64,000 nucleotides of DNA from Corynebacterium afermentans subsp. lipophilum. Its GTDB lineage: Bacteria > Actinomycetota > Actinomycetes > Mycobacteriales > Mycobacteriaceae. This document shows positions 1-8,006 of this stretch, in pieces (within the stretch, counting starts at the first letter, position 1; each line of letters opens with the position of its first letter). The notes below the pieces were generated by a model that saw nothing but the letters and a program-made list of their open reading frames with translations, made no database searches and had not been told where the DNA came from. The stretch is from positions 372,001 to 436,000 of the forward strand of contig NZ_CP046530.1 of assembly GCF_030408375.1 (NCBI RefSeq). The letters are read 5' to 3'. Both the position numbers and the translations under genes were made by a program.

Positions 1-725
1 TGCACGAGCGCGGCCATGACTGTGTCGCCGGCGCCGATGGTGTCCGCGACCTCAACCTGCGGGGCCTGTACTTCCGCGGTGCCGAAGGGTGCGCGGACGC
101 GGATTCCGCCTCCTCCCAGCGTGGTCACAACAACGGGCACGTGCGAGGTGTCGCCCAAAAACTCCACTTCCTCGTCGGAGAGTTTCAGCACCGTAACTGC
201 CTCAAGCATGCCGCGCAGAAAAAGCCGGTGCTTCTCGGATGCGAAGGCAGGGCGGATGTTCGGGTCCAGGCACACCACGGCCCCGGCGTCCGCGGATTGT
301 CGGGCGGCTTCGGCGTAGCGCAGCGACGCGGGTTCCAACGCGAGCGAGAGGGTGCCGAACACTGCGTAGCCGCCGCTCACCGGCACCGGTTCGGCCAGCC
401 TGTCGGCGGTGCCGTCCACGTAAAAGGTGTAGGTGGCGGCGCCGTGTGCGTCGAGTGACGCGACGGAGAGGGTGGTCGGTTCTTCGCCCGTCAGGCAGTG
501 GGAGAGATCCACCCCGTCGGCGGTGAGGGAATCGCGCAGCGCCGCGCCGTACGCGTCGGCGGAGAGACGCGACTGGAAGGCCACAGGAGACCCGAGACGC
601 CCCAACGCGCGGGCCACGTTGAACGGGCCGCCGCCGAGCGCGGGCGTGAGGGGCGCGAGCGGGCCGGCACCGGCGGGGACGAGGTCGACCAGGGCTTCGC
701 CGTACACGGTGATGGAGGAGGTCAT
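1..725 (-). CDS. PfkB-family carbohydrate kinase (C-terminus beyond window)
   Basis: Reads leftward from an ATG at 725 and runs off the window edge, so about 241 codons are visible and the C-terminus is missing. The early GGGPFNVARALGRLG segment is the sugar-binding and glycine-rich first PfkB signature; DTIGAGDTVMA near the edge is the second signature, whose Asp in GAGD is the catalytic base. The family phosphorylates fructose, ribose, adenosine or similar substrates with ATP. The substrate cannot be fixed; fructokinase is the best guess. It lies 67 bp downstream of thiD on the same strand and may share its transcript. Confidence 0.85.
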   Translation of the reverse strand, partial: MTSSITVYGEALVDLVPAGAGPLAPLTPALGGGPFNVARALGRLGSPVAFQSRLSADAYGAALRDSLTADGVDLSHCLTGEEPTTLSVASLDAHGAATYTFYVDGTADRLAEPVPVSGGYAVFGTLSLALEPASLRYAEAARQSADAGAVVCLDPNIRPAFASEKHRLFLRGMLEAVTVLKLSDEEVEFLGDTSHVPVVVTTLGGGGIRVRAPFGTAEVQAPQVEVADTIGAGDTVMAALV

Positions 726-792
726 GCCCCGTAGACTACGGAACCATGCCGTACCGGCCGAAACATTGCTTCACAGCGCCGCAGGAAGCCGG

Positions 793-1614
793 TTACACCC
801 CGCCCGCGAGCCGGTAGAGGCGGTGGAAGTGGTGCACCGGCCCGTGGCCGCGGCCGATGTGGAGCTCGTCGGCGTGGGCGATCGCCTCGTGGAGCCACTC
901 GGATGCCCAGGTAACGGCGTCAGTGGCGCTGCCGAGCGCCATGCGTGTTGCTAACGCGGAGGACAGGGAGCAGCCGGTGCCGTGGGTGTTTTTCGTCGCT
1001 ACGCGGGGCACCTCGGCGATGTGGGTGGTGCCGTCGGGGGCGACGAGCGCGTTGGAGGCACGCTCGCCGCTGAGGTGGCCGCCTTTGACCAGGACATGCA
1101 CGTCTGCCTCGCGGGCGTAGCGCTGCCCCAGCTCCACCGCCGCGTCGAACGAATCCGGCTCGGGCTCGCCGGTGAGTACCGCCAGCTCCGGGATGTTCGG
1201 GGTGACCACGGTGGCGTGGTCGGCCACTAGCTGGCGCAGCGCGGCCTCGGCGTCGGCGGAAAGCAGCCTGTCGCCGGAGGTGGCCACCATCACCGGGTCC
1301 ACCACAACGACCGGCACAGGGTGGGCGGCGAGGTAATCGGCGACGGTGCGGGTGGTCTCCACGTCGCCGAGCATGCCGATTTTCACGGCGTCGACCTCGA
1401 CATCGTCGAACACCGCGTCGAGCTGCGCACGCAAAAATGACTGCGGGGGTGTGTGGATCTCGCGCACACCCTGGGTGTTTTGCGCAACCAGGGCGGTGAC
1501 CACGCTCATGCCGTACCCGCCGGCGGCGGCGATGGCCTTCAGGTCGGCCTGGATGCCGGCGCCTCCGGTGGGGTCGGTGCCGGCGATGGACAGAACTCTG
1601 GGAATTTGTGCCAT
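793..1614 (-). CDS. thiD: Hydroxymethylpyrimidine/phosphomethylpyrimidine kinase ThiD
   Basis: 273 aa, the usual ThiD length. It phosphorylates HMP and HMP-P to HMP-PP, the pyrimidine half of thiamine pyrophosphate, in the cytoplasm. The N-terminus SIAGTDPTGGAGIQADLK is the substrate-binding signature, VVVDPVMVATSG follows in the middle, and NTHGTGCSLSSA carries the anion hole and catalytic Cys of the ribokinase-like fold. The gene sits 22 bp after the second GTPase gene and before a PfkB kinase. No other thi genes are visible and no TPP riboswitch was recognised in the short upstream gap. Confidence 0.93.
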   Translation of the reverse strand: MAQIPRVLSIAGTDPTGGAGIQADLKAIAAAGGYGMSVVTALVAQNTQGVREIHTPPQSFLRAQLDAVFDDVEVDAVKIGMLGDVETTRTVADYLAAHPVPVVVVDPVMVATSGDRLLSADAEAALRQLVADHATVVTPNIPELAVLTGEPEPDSFDAAVELGQRYAREADVHVLVKGGHLSGERASNALVAPDGTTHIAEVPRVATKNTHGTGCSLSSALATRMALGSATDAVTWASEWLHEAIAHADELHIGRGHGPVHHFHRLYRLAGGV

Positions 1615-1636
1615 GCCCGCCGACCGTACAGGGAAA

Positions 1637-3229
1637 CTAACCGGCGGCCACGGCGATGCGTTCGACGAAGCGGGAGTAGTCCTCCCGGATGGCCAGAAGC
1701 GGCTCGACGACGGCGGTCTGGGAGACTTCCGCGACCTGTTTCTGCACCGCCGAGTGGGTGCGCCGCTTGACCCCGGAGCCGAGCATCCCGCCGAACACCG
1801 CGGAGATCAGGCCAATGACTAGGCCGGTGAGCAGCCCCGCCATGATCAAAAGCGTCGGGATCGGCCAGCCCTCCGCGTCGGGGACGAGGTCGCCGCCGAG
1901 CAGCGGCGTGAGCACGCCCGGCACGAACGCGACCAGGAGGTACCACAACACGCCTACCAGGGCGGCCAGCAGCGCCAGCCACTGGATCACGGTGAGCAGC
2001 GACCAGCCCTTGGACGGCTCCGCGGGCAGCGTGGTGCGGGCCACGGCGCGGTCCAGCTCCGCGGGCAGGCCGGCGGAGACCTCCTCGGCGCGGTCGGCTA
2101 CGGCGGCGGACCACTCGTGCGGCAGCCCGTCGGAAACGGCGCCCGCGTAGTCGCGCACGCCCCGGTTGGCTACGGCCTTCGAGGCGGCGTCGAGCTCCGG
2201 CATGGAGCTGCGGTGCACACCGATCTCGTCGGATGCTTCGCGCAACCCCAGACGGCGTAGTGGGTCGGGCTTGAAGCGGGTGATCCAGGAGGTCAAAAGC
2301 CACCCGGTGCGCTCGCGCAGCCGTTTGCGGTAGGCCGCGGCGGTGGTCTCAGCGATGCGGTCCGCGCCGGCGGCCTGTGCGAGCACGGCGTCCATGTCGC
2401 GTTTCGCATGCTTTGTCACGTCTCCGGCACCCTTCACCCCGGCGTACCCCTCGGCAACGGAGCGGATGTCCGCCTCGATGCGCGCAGTCTGCGCCGTGTG
2501 GGCCTTGGCCACTTTCGCGATCGCGGCGCGCAGATCCCCGATGCCGGCACCGGTCAGGGTGGAGGTGGGGACGACTTGGACGTTGGAAAGGCCGTCGTCA
2601 CGCAACAGCCCCGCATAGGAGTCCGCGACGGTGCCGACATCGCCTGCGGAAAGCAGGTCGGACTTGTTCAGCACCGCCAGCGTCACGGCGGAGTGGTTGG
2701 CGTGCGGGCGGATGAACTGGTCGTGGATGACGGAATCCGCGTACTTCTCCGGGTCGGAGACCCACACCAGCACGTCCACCTGGCCGGCGAGCCGCTCCGC
2801 GATGGCGCGGTTGGACGCTTCCACCGAGTCGAAGTCGGGCAGGTCCAGCAGGATCAGCGGGCCGGCGCCGCGGGCGAACTCACCTTCGCGGGCGCGGCGG
2901 TCTTCCACACCGAGCCAGTCCAGAAGTTCCTCGGAGCCGTCCGGTTCCCAGATCGCGGCCAGCGGCGAGGAGGTGGTGGGGCGCCGCGCGGCGGCCTTGC
3001 CCAGGTCCTCGCCGACAACCGCGTTGAACAGGGACGTCTTGCCGGAGCCTGTGGCACCGAAGAAGCCCACCACGGTGTGGTCGCCGGACAGCGCGCGGCG
3101 TTCCGCGCCCGCCTTCGCCACGCGCTCGAGACCCTCGCGGTGTGCGGGGGAGAGGTACGGTGCGCCGATCTGCGCGGCTTCTTCCAGCGCCGCGAGCCGC
3201 TCGGTCAGGCCAGCCTTCTTCCTAAACAT
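1637..3229 (-). CDS. Membrane-associated dynamin/Era-like GTPase (second of a tandem pair)
   Basis: 530 aa from the ATG at 3229; a longer reading to 3361 is open but lies inside the upstream gene and lacks family similarity. Visible motifs: P-loop GFFGATGSGKTS, G3 LLDLPDFDS, G4 NKSD. The C-terminal half has two hydrophobic segments (LLTVIQWLALLAALVGVLWY and a later glycine-rich one), so the protein should sit on the cytoplasmic membrane. Its start overlaps the end of the upstream GTPase gene by 8 bp, implying translational coupling. The family (YfjP/dynamin-like) is linked to membrane remodelling or cell-cycle roles; the function here is unknown. Confidence 0.8.
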   Translation of the reverse strand: MFRKKAGLTERLAALEEAAQIGAPYLSPAHREGLERVAKAGAERRALSGDHTVVGFFGATGSGKTSLFNAVVGEDLGKAAARRPTTSSPLAAIWEPDGSEELLDWLGVEDRRAREGEFARGAGPLILLDLPDFDSVEASNRAIAERLAGQVDVLVWVSDPEKYADSVIHDQFIRPHANHSAVTLAVLNKSDLLSAGDVGTVADSYAGLLRDDGLSNVQVVPTSTLTGAGIGDLRAAIAKVAKAHTAQTARIEADIRSVAEGYAGVKGAGDVTKHAKRDMDAVLAQAAGADRIAETTAAAYRKRLRERTGWLLTSWITRFKPDPLRRLGLREASDEIGVHRSSMPELDAASKAVANRGVRDYAGAVSDGLPHEWSAAVADRAEEVSAGLPAELDRAVARTTLPAEPSKGWSLLTVIQWLALLAALVGVLWYLLVAFVPGVLTPLLGGDLVPDAEGWPIPTLLIMAGLLTGLVIGLISAVFGGMLGSGVKRRTHSAVQKQVAEVSQTAVVEPLLAIREDYSRFVERIAVAAG

Positions 3230-5075
3230 TGCCGTCTCCCTTGCCAAAGTTGCCGCGCAACTGGTCGAACAAGCCGCGCAGCGTGCCGCGCTCGAAGCTT
3301 TCCTCCACGTCGTCTCGGGTTGCAGGAACTGCAGGAGCCGCGGGCTTATCGACGAGCCCAAGGAGCCTCACGTCCACAGCCCGCTTCGCCTCCGCAGTCG
3401 CCCCGCGCAGCTGCTCGGCGGTCGCGCCCTCGAGCAGGGGATCCGTGAAGGCGTGGTAGCGGTCTCGCTCCGCGGCGAAGAGCTCGCCCAGGCGCTGGTT
3501 CAGGTCCTCGCGGGCCTCGGTGACCATGCGGCGCACGGTGTCCTCGCCGAAGATGGTCTCCAACAGCTTCTGGCCCACGACGGCGGAACCGCCCGCAATG
3601 GCGACCTCGCTGCCAGTGATACCCGCGGTGGAGGCGAACACGGCCAGCATCAGCGCCACGGTGACCACGTTGAGGCCGAAGGACATGATGCGGGCGCGCT
3701 GGCGCTTGTCGCCCGCGGTGTCCTGGATGCGGGTGACCATGTCTTGCTGCCAGTCGCGCACCAGCTGCGCGGCCTGCTCGGAGATGTCGGCGCTGGCGCG
3801 GGCCAGTGCCGGGTCCGCGTCGGCCCGCAGCTCCGGGGCTACTGAACCGGCGTGGGACCAGGCGCGCGAGGCGGCGGTTTCGGCGGCGTCCACGATCACG
3901 GCGTGGAGGCCGGACTCGATTTCCGTTTCCACTTCGCGCAGGGGCGCGGGCTGGCCGGTGAAGAAGCTGCCCACCTTGTCCACGGCGCTGGAGAACCAGC
4001 GCTCGAAGCCGCGGAATACGTCGGAGGTGCCGATGACGTCCTGCCAGCGGTCCATCACCTCGGAGCGCAGCAGCTTGCCGTCGGAGGTGGCGTCGATGAC
4101 GTGGCGGTTCGCGGCGGTGTAAAACTCGTGGATCGACTCGTCCAGCTGGTTGGCAAAGTTTTCCTGTCGCTCCCGGCGGCCCACCAAGGCGTCCACGCGG
4201 TGAAGTGCCGATTCCACCGCGCCAGCGACGGTTTTGCCGGCCACGTCGCGCCGGGCGGCGGTGTCGTCCGCGAGCGTGGTCAGGTAGTCGCGCAGGTCAG
4301 CGACGAGCTCCTCGCCCAGGAACTCGCTGGATTGCTCGCCGCCCAGGTCCGCCACGAACGGGACGGTAAACACGGTGGCCTTGGACAGGCCGGCGTCGTT
4401 CATCATGCGGCGCAGGTCGTCCGGCACGGTCTCCGCGGCCTTTTCGTCGAGGCGGTTGAGCACGACTACGACCTCGATGCCGCGGCCGGCGGCGTCGTTG
4501 AGGAAGCTCCACACCAGCTGATCCGCGTAGCGCGCCGGGGTGGTAACGAAAATCCACAAGTCCGCCGCGGCGAGGAGCTGGGACGCCAGTGCCCGGTTCT
4601 GGTCGTCGATGGAGTCGAAATCGGGGGCGTCGAGAAGCGCTAGACCCTCCGGGATGCGGGGCGTGTCCACGACACGCAGTGTGGTGGAGCGCTCGTCTCC
4701 TGCGCCGTGGGAGCGGGCGAGGCCAGGCAGGACTTGCGGGGAGTTGAACCAGTCCGAGTCGGCAGGGTTGGCCACCAGCACCGGCTGGCGGGTAGTCGGA
4801 CGGATCACGCCCGGGTTGGACACCCGCTCGCGCAGAAGCGCGTTGACGAGGGTGGACTTGCCGGAACCGGTGGAGCCGCCGATGACGGCAAGCAGGGGAG
4901 CGTCGAGGTTGGCCAGGCGCGGCAGCACATAGTCGTCGAGTTGATTGACTATGGCACGGGCTTCGGAGGCGACGTCGACAGGCAATGCGGTGTCCGCTAC
5001 CGCATCGCGCACGCCGCGCACGGCCTGAAGGACATCTGGAGCCGAATGGGAAACAGGTGTATTCACCTGTCCCAT
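3222..5075 (-). CDS. Membrane-associated dynamin/Era-like GTPase (first of a tandem pair)
   Basis: 617 aa. GTP-binding motifs: Walker A GGSTGSGKST (residues about 67-75), G3 LLDAPDFDS (about 147-155) and G4 NRLD (about 207-210). A long helical middle is followed by a hydrophobic hairpin near residue 450 (NVVTVALMLAVFASTAG, then GSEVAIAGGSAVVGQ). The first gene of the minus-strand unit, overlapping the paralogous GTPase. Side-by-side actinobacterial dynamin-like GTPases (IniA/IniC, DynA/DynB) act in pairs at the membrane; a paired role here is an inference from layout, not from sequence identity. Confidence 0.8.
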   Translation of the reverse strand: MGQVNTPVSHSAPDVLQAVRGVRDAVADTALPVDVASEARAIVNQLDDYVLPRLANLDAPLLAVIGGSTGSGKSTLVNALLRERVSNPGVIRPTTRQPVLVANPADSDWFNSPQVLPGLARSHGAGDERSTTLRVVDTPRIPEGLALLDAPDFDSIDDQNRALASQLLAAADLWIFVTTPARYADQLVWSFLNDAAGRGIEVVVVLNRLDEKAAETVPDDLRRMMNDAGLSKATVFTVPFVADLGGEQSSEFLGEELVADLRDYLTTLADDTAARRDVAGKTVAGAVESALHRVDALVGRRERQENFANQLDESIHEFYTAANRHVIDATSDGKLLRSEVMDRWQDVIGTSDVFRGFERWFSSAVDKVGSFFTGQPAPLREVETEIESGLHAVIVDAAETAASRAWSHAGSVAPELRADADPALARASADISEQAAQLVRDWQQDMVTRIQDTAGDKRQRARIMSFGLNVVTVALMLAVFASTAGITGSEVAIAGGSAVVGQKLLETIFGEDTVRRMVTEAREDLNQRLGELFAAERDRYHAFTDPLLEGATAEQLRGATAEAKRAVDVRLLGLVDKPAAPAVPATRDDVEESFERGTLRGLFDQLRGNFGKGDGNV

Positions 5076-5094
5076 TCTGGCAGACGGTGAGAGA

Positions 5095-5886
5095 CTAGTC
5101 CTTGTAGTCCGTCTTCGTGCGGTTGAGCCAGCCGTACAGGCCGCCCATGATCAGGCCGCCGCCGACGAAGTTGCCCAGCCACACGACGACCCAGTTGCGG
5201 ATGACGTTCCAGTTAGTGAAGCCCTCGATCACATCCGGGCCGAGCGTAAAGCCGCCCAGGCTGGTGAGAATGAAGTTCGCGATGGAGTGCTCGTAGCTCA
5301 TGGTGGCGAACGACGGGATGATCAGGATGACACCCCACAGCTTCGCGCTGTAGTCCTTGCCCGCCTGGGTAGCAAGCATGAAGGCGATGTTCACAACGAC
5401 GTTGGCCAAGATGGCCTCGACAAACAGCGTTTTACTGGATTTCTGCAGCTTGGCCACAAGCAGGTCGTGGAGGAATCCGTCCACCTCAACCAACTGGCCC
5501 ATGGTGGTTCGCGAAATCAACCACGCGATGGCCACAGAGCCGATGAGGTTGAAGATGGTGACAAACAGGACCAGCAGCAGGCCCTTGGGAACGCTGTTCT
5601 TCTTGTGGATTGCGCCATAGGTCATGAACATCATGTCGCCTGTGGCGAGTTCGCCTTGCAGCACGATGATGATGTACAGCGTGGAAGCGAAGATGGCGCC
5701 GAACGCGTACTTGCCCCAGCCTGGGGCGTAAACGTCCAGCAGTTGGGCGGTGGAGGCGGCGAACGCCGTCATGATGCCCAGGTACACGCCCGCCAAGACT
5801 GCACGGGTAGCAAACCTGGCGGGTTCTTGGGTAAAGAGGTCAACCTTGTTCTTGATCGCCGTAGGGGCGGCTTCGTAAAAACTCAC
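5095..5886 (-). CDS. Formate/nitrite transporter (FNT) family channel
   Basis: 263 aa with about six hydrophobic segments and the FNT-type arrangement: a short cytoplasmic N-terminus, GVYLGIMTAFAAS in the first helix, NVVVNIAFMLATQAGKDYSAK in the middle, and a Gly-rich last helix (VGGGLIMGG). The family forms pentameric channels for formate, nitrite or related small anions. Specificity cannot be read from the sequence. Convergent or operonic partners are absent; it ends 19 bp before the GTPase operon and could be read through into it. An FdhD gene and an oxalate/formate-type transporter lie within 5 kb. Confidence 0.85.
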   Translation of the reverse strand: MSFYEAAPTAIKNKVDLFTQEPARFATRAVLAGVYLGIMTAFAASTAQLLDVYAPGWGKYAFGAIFASTLYIIIVLQGELATGDMMFMTYGAIHKKNSVPKGLLLVLFVTIFNLIGSVAIAWLISRTTMGQLVEVDGFLHDLLVAKLQKSSKTLFVEAILANVVVNIAFMLATQAGKDYSAKLWGVILIIPSFATMSYEHSIANFILTSLGGFTLGPDVIEGFTNWNVIRNWVVVWLGNFVGGGLIMGGLYGWLNRTKTDYKD

Positions 5887-6301
5887 GGGTTTTAACGTAC
5901 AAGAGGTAATACTTTTAGGGAAAACTAGCGATGAATAGCAAAATCGCGATGACCTGCGGTGTTAATACATTTACCGCCCGATGTGTCCAGATTCACAGAC
6001 ACAAGTCACTTTTTCAGGCGGCCGTTCGAGTAGGGGCTGACGGTGCACGCGCGTTGTGGCGGGGCCGGATTTGGGGAATCTGCCCAGCTCGTGGTTGAAT
6101 ACCCCAGTTGTCTACTGCTGGTCGGATGCGACGCGCGTTTCCGAGCTGAACATCCGAGACCCTTCGACCACGGTGCGCTCTCCTCGTGCGCGAGGAACGA
6201 GCGTACGAGGTTCGTCGATAAGCAATGGGCACCGAAAGCATTGACCACGTGCGTGCAGGACGGAAATCTGGCGCACATTGATCCAGGTCAGGAGACCAAC
6301 T
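5887..6301. other. Non-coding divergent region between FNT gene and rplN
   Basis: About 415 bp with no convincing gene. It should hold the promoters for the leftward FNT gene and for rplN, which here starts its own transcription unit rather than following rpsQ. No -35/-10 pair could be assigned with confidence. It contains one copy of the dispersed 14-bp motif (6211-6224). A GGAG ribosome-binding site lies at 6290-6294 before rplN. Confidence 0.6.
6211..6224 (+). repeat. Dispersed motif copy TTCGTCGATAAGCA (intergenic)
   Basis: Exact match to the consensus of a short motif that recurs about 22 times in this window (see findings). This copy is non-coding, 78 bp upstream of rplN. Confidence 0.6.
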
Positions 6302-6670
6302 GTGATTCAGAAAGAATCGCGTCTGAAGGTCGCCGACAACACTGGTGCACGCGAAATTCTGTGCATCAACGTTCTCGGCGGTTCTGTTCGACGCTTCGCC
6401 GGCATCGGCGACACGATTGTCGCCACCGTGAAGGAAGCAGCCCCGGGCGGCAACGTCAAGGAAGGCGAGGTTGTCAAGGCCGTCATCGTGCGCGCCAAGA
6501 AGGAAACCCGTCGTCCGGACGGCTCCTACATCTCCTTCGACGAGAACGCTGCCGTCATCATCAAGAACGACACCGAGCCGCGCGGTACCCGCATCTTCGG
6601 CCCGGTTGCTCGTGAGCTGCGCGACAAGCGCTTCATGAAGATCGTGTCTCTCGCACCGGAGGTGATCTAA
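6302..6670 (+). CDS. rplN: 50S ribosomal protein L14
   Basis: 122 aa, the standard L14 length, begun at a GTG (6302) because family members start [16 protein letters not shown] and a GGAG box lies 7-8 bp upstream; an ATG at 6278 would add eight non-conserved residues. Conserved [20 protein letters not shown] and [14 protein letters not shown] are visible. L14 lies at the subunit interface beside 16S h14. First gene of rplN-rplX-rplE; the usual upstream rpsQ is not adjacent. Confidence 0.97.
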   Translation: MIQKESRLKVADNTGAREILCINVLGGSVRRFAGIGDTIVATVKEAAPGGNVKEGEVVKAVIVRAKKETRRPDGSYISFDENAAVIIKNDTEPRGTRIFGPVARELRDKRFMKIVSLAPEVI

Positions 6671-6673
6671 CTT

Positions 6674-6988
6674 ATGAAGATCAAGAAGGGCGATATGGTC
6701 CAGGTCATCGCCGGCAAGGACAAGGGCGCTCAGGGTCGCGTCATCGAGGCGTACCCGCAGCGTGACAAGGTCCTGGTCGAGGGCGTGAACCGCATCAAGA
6801 AGCACGTCGCCAACTCCTACACGGAGCGCGGCGCCGAGTCCGGCGGCATTGTCACCCAGGAAGCCCCGATCCACGTGTCCAACGTGATGATCCTGGATTC
6901 CGACGGCAAGCCGACCCGCGTCGGCTTCCGCTTCGACGAGGACGGCAAGAAGATCCGCGTGGCCAAGTCGAACGGGAAGGACATCTAA
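6674..6988 (+). CDS. rplX: 50S ribosomal protein L24
   Basis: 104 aa. [20 protein letters not shown] is the KOW motif of L24, an early-assembly 23S rRNA binder. Three bp after rplN and overlapping the rplE start by one base, so the three genes are cotranscribed and probably translationally coupled. Confidence 0.97.
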   Translation: MKIKKGDMVQVIAGKDKGAQGRVIEAYPQRDKVLVEGVNRIKKHVANSYTERGAESGGIVTQEAPIHVSNVMILDSDGKPTRVGFRFDEDGKKIRVAKSNGKDI

Positions 6989-7575
6989 TGACTGAGAGCA
7001 TTCAGAACTACACCCCCCGCCTGAAGACGCGTTACCAGGACGAGATCCGCACCAAGCTCAACGACGAGTTCTCCTACGACAACGTCATGCAGATCCCGGC
7101 CCTGACCAAGATCGTTGTGAACATGGGTGTGGGCGACGCTGCCCGCGACTCCAAGGTCATCAACGGCGCACTCGAGGACCTCACCGCGATCACCGGCCAG
7201 AAGCCGCAGCTGCGTCGCGCGAAGAAGTCCATCGCTAACTTCAAGCTCCGCGAAGGCATGCCGATCGGCGCGAAGGTCACCCTCCGCGGCGACCGCATGT
7301 GGGAGTTCCTGGACCGTCTGCTGACCGTGGCCCTGCCGCGTATCCGCGACTTCCGCGGCCTGAACGACAAGCAGTTCGACGGCAACGGCAACTACACCTT
7401 CGGCCTGTCCGAGCAGACCATGTTCTACGAGATCGACATTGACAAGATCGATCGCGTCCGCGGCATGGACATCACGCTCGTCACCACTGCCACGAACGAC
7501 GACGAGGGTCGCGCCCTGCTGACGCACCTCGGCTTCCCGTTCGCTGACAAGGACGGCAAGATGAAGCGCGCGTAA
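6988..7575 (+). CDS. rplE: 50S ribosomal protein L5
   Basis: 195 aa including the N-terminal extension common in actinobacteria ([20 protein letters not shown]). Conserved [34 protein letters not shown] and [17 protein letters not shown] identify L5, the 5S rRNA and tRNA-contacting protein of the central protuberance. Last gene before a terminator hairpin; the spc operon then stops, and rpsH resumes 8 kb later. Confidence 0.97.
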   Translation: MTESIQNYTPRLKTRYQDEIRTKLNDEFSYDNVMQIPALTKIVVNMGVGDAARDSKVINGALEDLTAITGQKPQLRRAKKSIANFKLREGMPIGAKVTLRGDRMWEFLDRLLTVALPRIRDFRGLNDKQFDGNGNYTFGLSEQTMFYEIDIDKIDRVRGMDITLVTTATNDDEGRALLTHLGFPFADKDGKMKRA

Positions 7576-7601
7576 GCGTTTTGCTTTGCAGCTTTGCGAC
7601 G

Positions 7602-7632
7602 ATGCCTCCGGTTCTCCTTGAACCGGGGGCAT
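7602..7632 (+). terminator. Terminator-like hairpin after rplE
   Basis: ATGCCTCCGGTTC at 7602-7614 pairs with GAACCGGGGGCAT at 7620-7632 (13 bp, one G-T wobble) across a TCCTT loop. No long T-tract follows, so the termination strength is uncertain. Confidence 0.65.
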
Positions 7633-7718
7633 TCTCGCGTCTTGGTGGGATTTTCGCTGTGTGTGGGCGGTGATGCTTCTGGCCGTGCCATCCCGGGCAG
7701 AATTCGAACGCTAGATTA

Positions 7719-7748
7719 CGAAAATGGCCTTGAATCTGGCCATTTTCG
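7719..7748. repeat. Perfect 11-bp inverted repeat in a gene-free stretch
   Basis: CGAAAATGGCC (7719-7729) and GGCCATTTTCG (7738-7748) are exact reverse complements with an 8-nt loop. TTCGAA hexamers occur just before, at the right edge and shortly after. It lies 260 bp upstream of the OFA transporter and 90 bp after the rplE hairpin, in the roughly 370-bp non-coding stretch 7633-8006, which otherwise shows no gene. Could be an operator or a second transcription terminator without a T-tract. Confidence 0.55.
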
Positions 7749-7936
7749 AAGTCCTCCGTTCGAAAACTTGCTTTGGGGTGCGGATGCGCGGCGCAAGCTA
7801 AACCTCAAGATCTGGGTTGTGGCTCTTGTCGGCGATTTTGCGGTAGTAACGAGCTGCAACTAACGAGTTCTGTGGGTGGGCTCGGGCGGGGGAACCTCGG
7901 CGAGCTTCAGTGGGCAGTCTGTGGTGAATGGAAGCT

Positions 7937-7965
7937 TTTTGTTCCACGCGACTGCGAGATATGAT
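7937..7965 (+). promoter_or_regulatory. Possible promoter of the OFA transporter
   Basis: TATGAT at 7960-7965 is a good -10 hexamer. The T-rich stretch 7937-7942 sits 17 bp upstream but matches TTGACA poorly. Transcription would start near 7972, giving a 35-nt leader with AGGAAG before the ATG at 8007. Confidence 0.3.
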
Positions 7966-8006
7966 TCCGTTCGTAAATTATGCAGACGAGACGGCAGGAA
8001 GCGTCC

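Noticed and set aside
6014-6874. Long minus-strand open frame over rplN-rplX
   Set aside because: Antisense to two certain ribosomal genes, with low-complexity His/Asp/Leu composition typical of the reverse frame in GC-rich DNA.
7742-7763. LexA (SOS) box from paired TTCGAA sites
   Set aside because: The half-sites are separated by 8 bp and lack the actinobacterial TCGAAC-N4-GTTCGA spacing.
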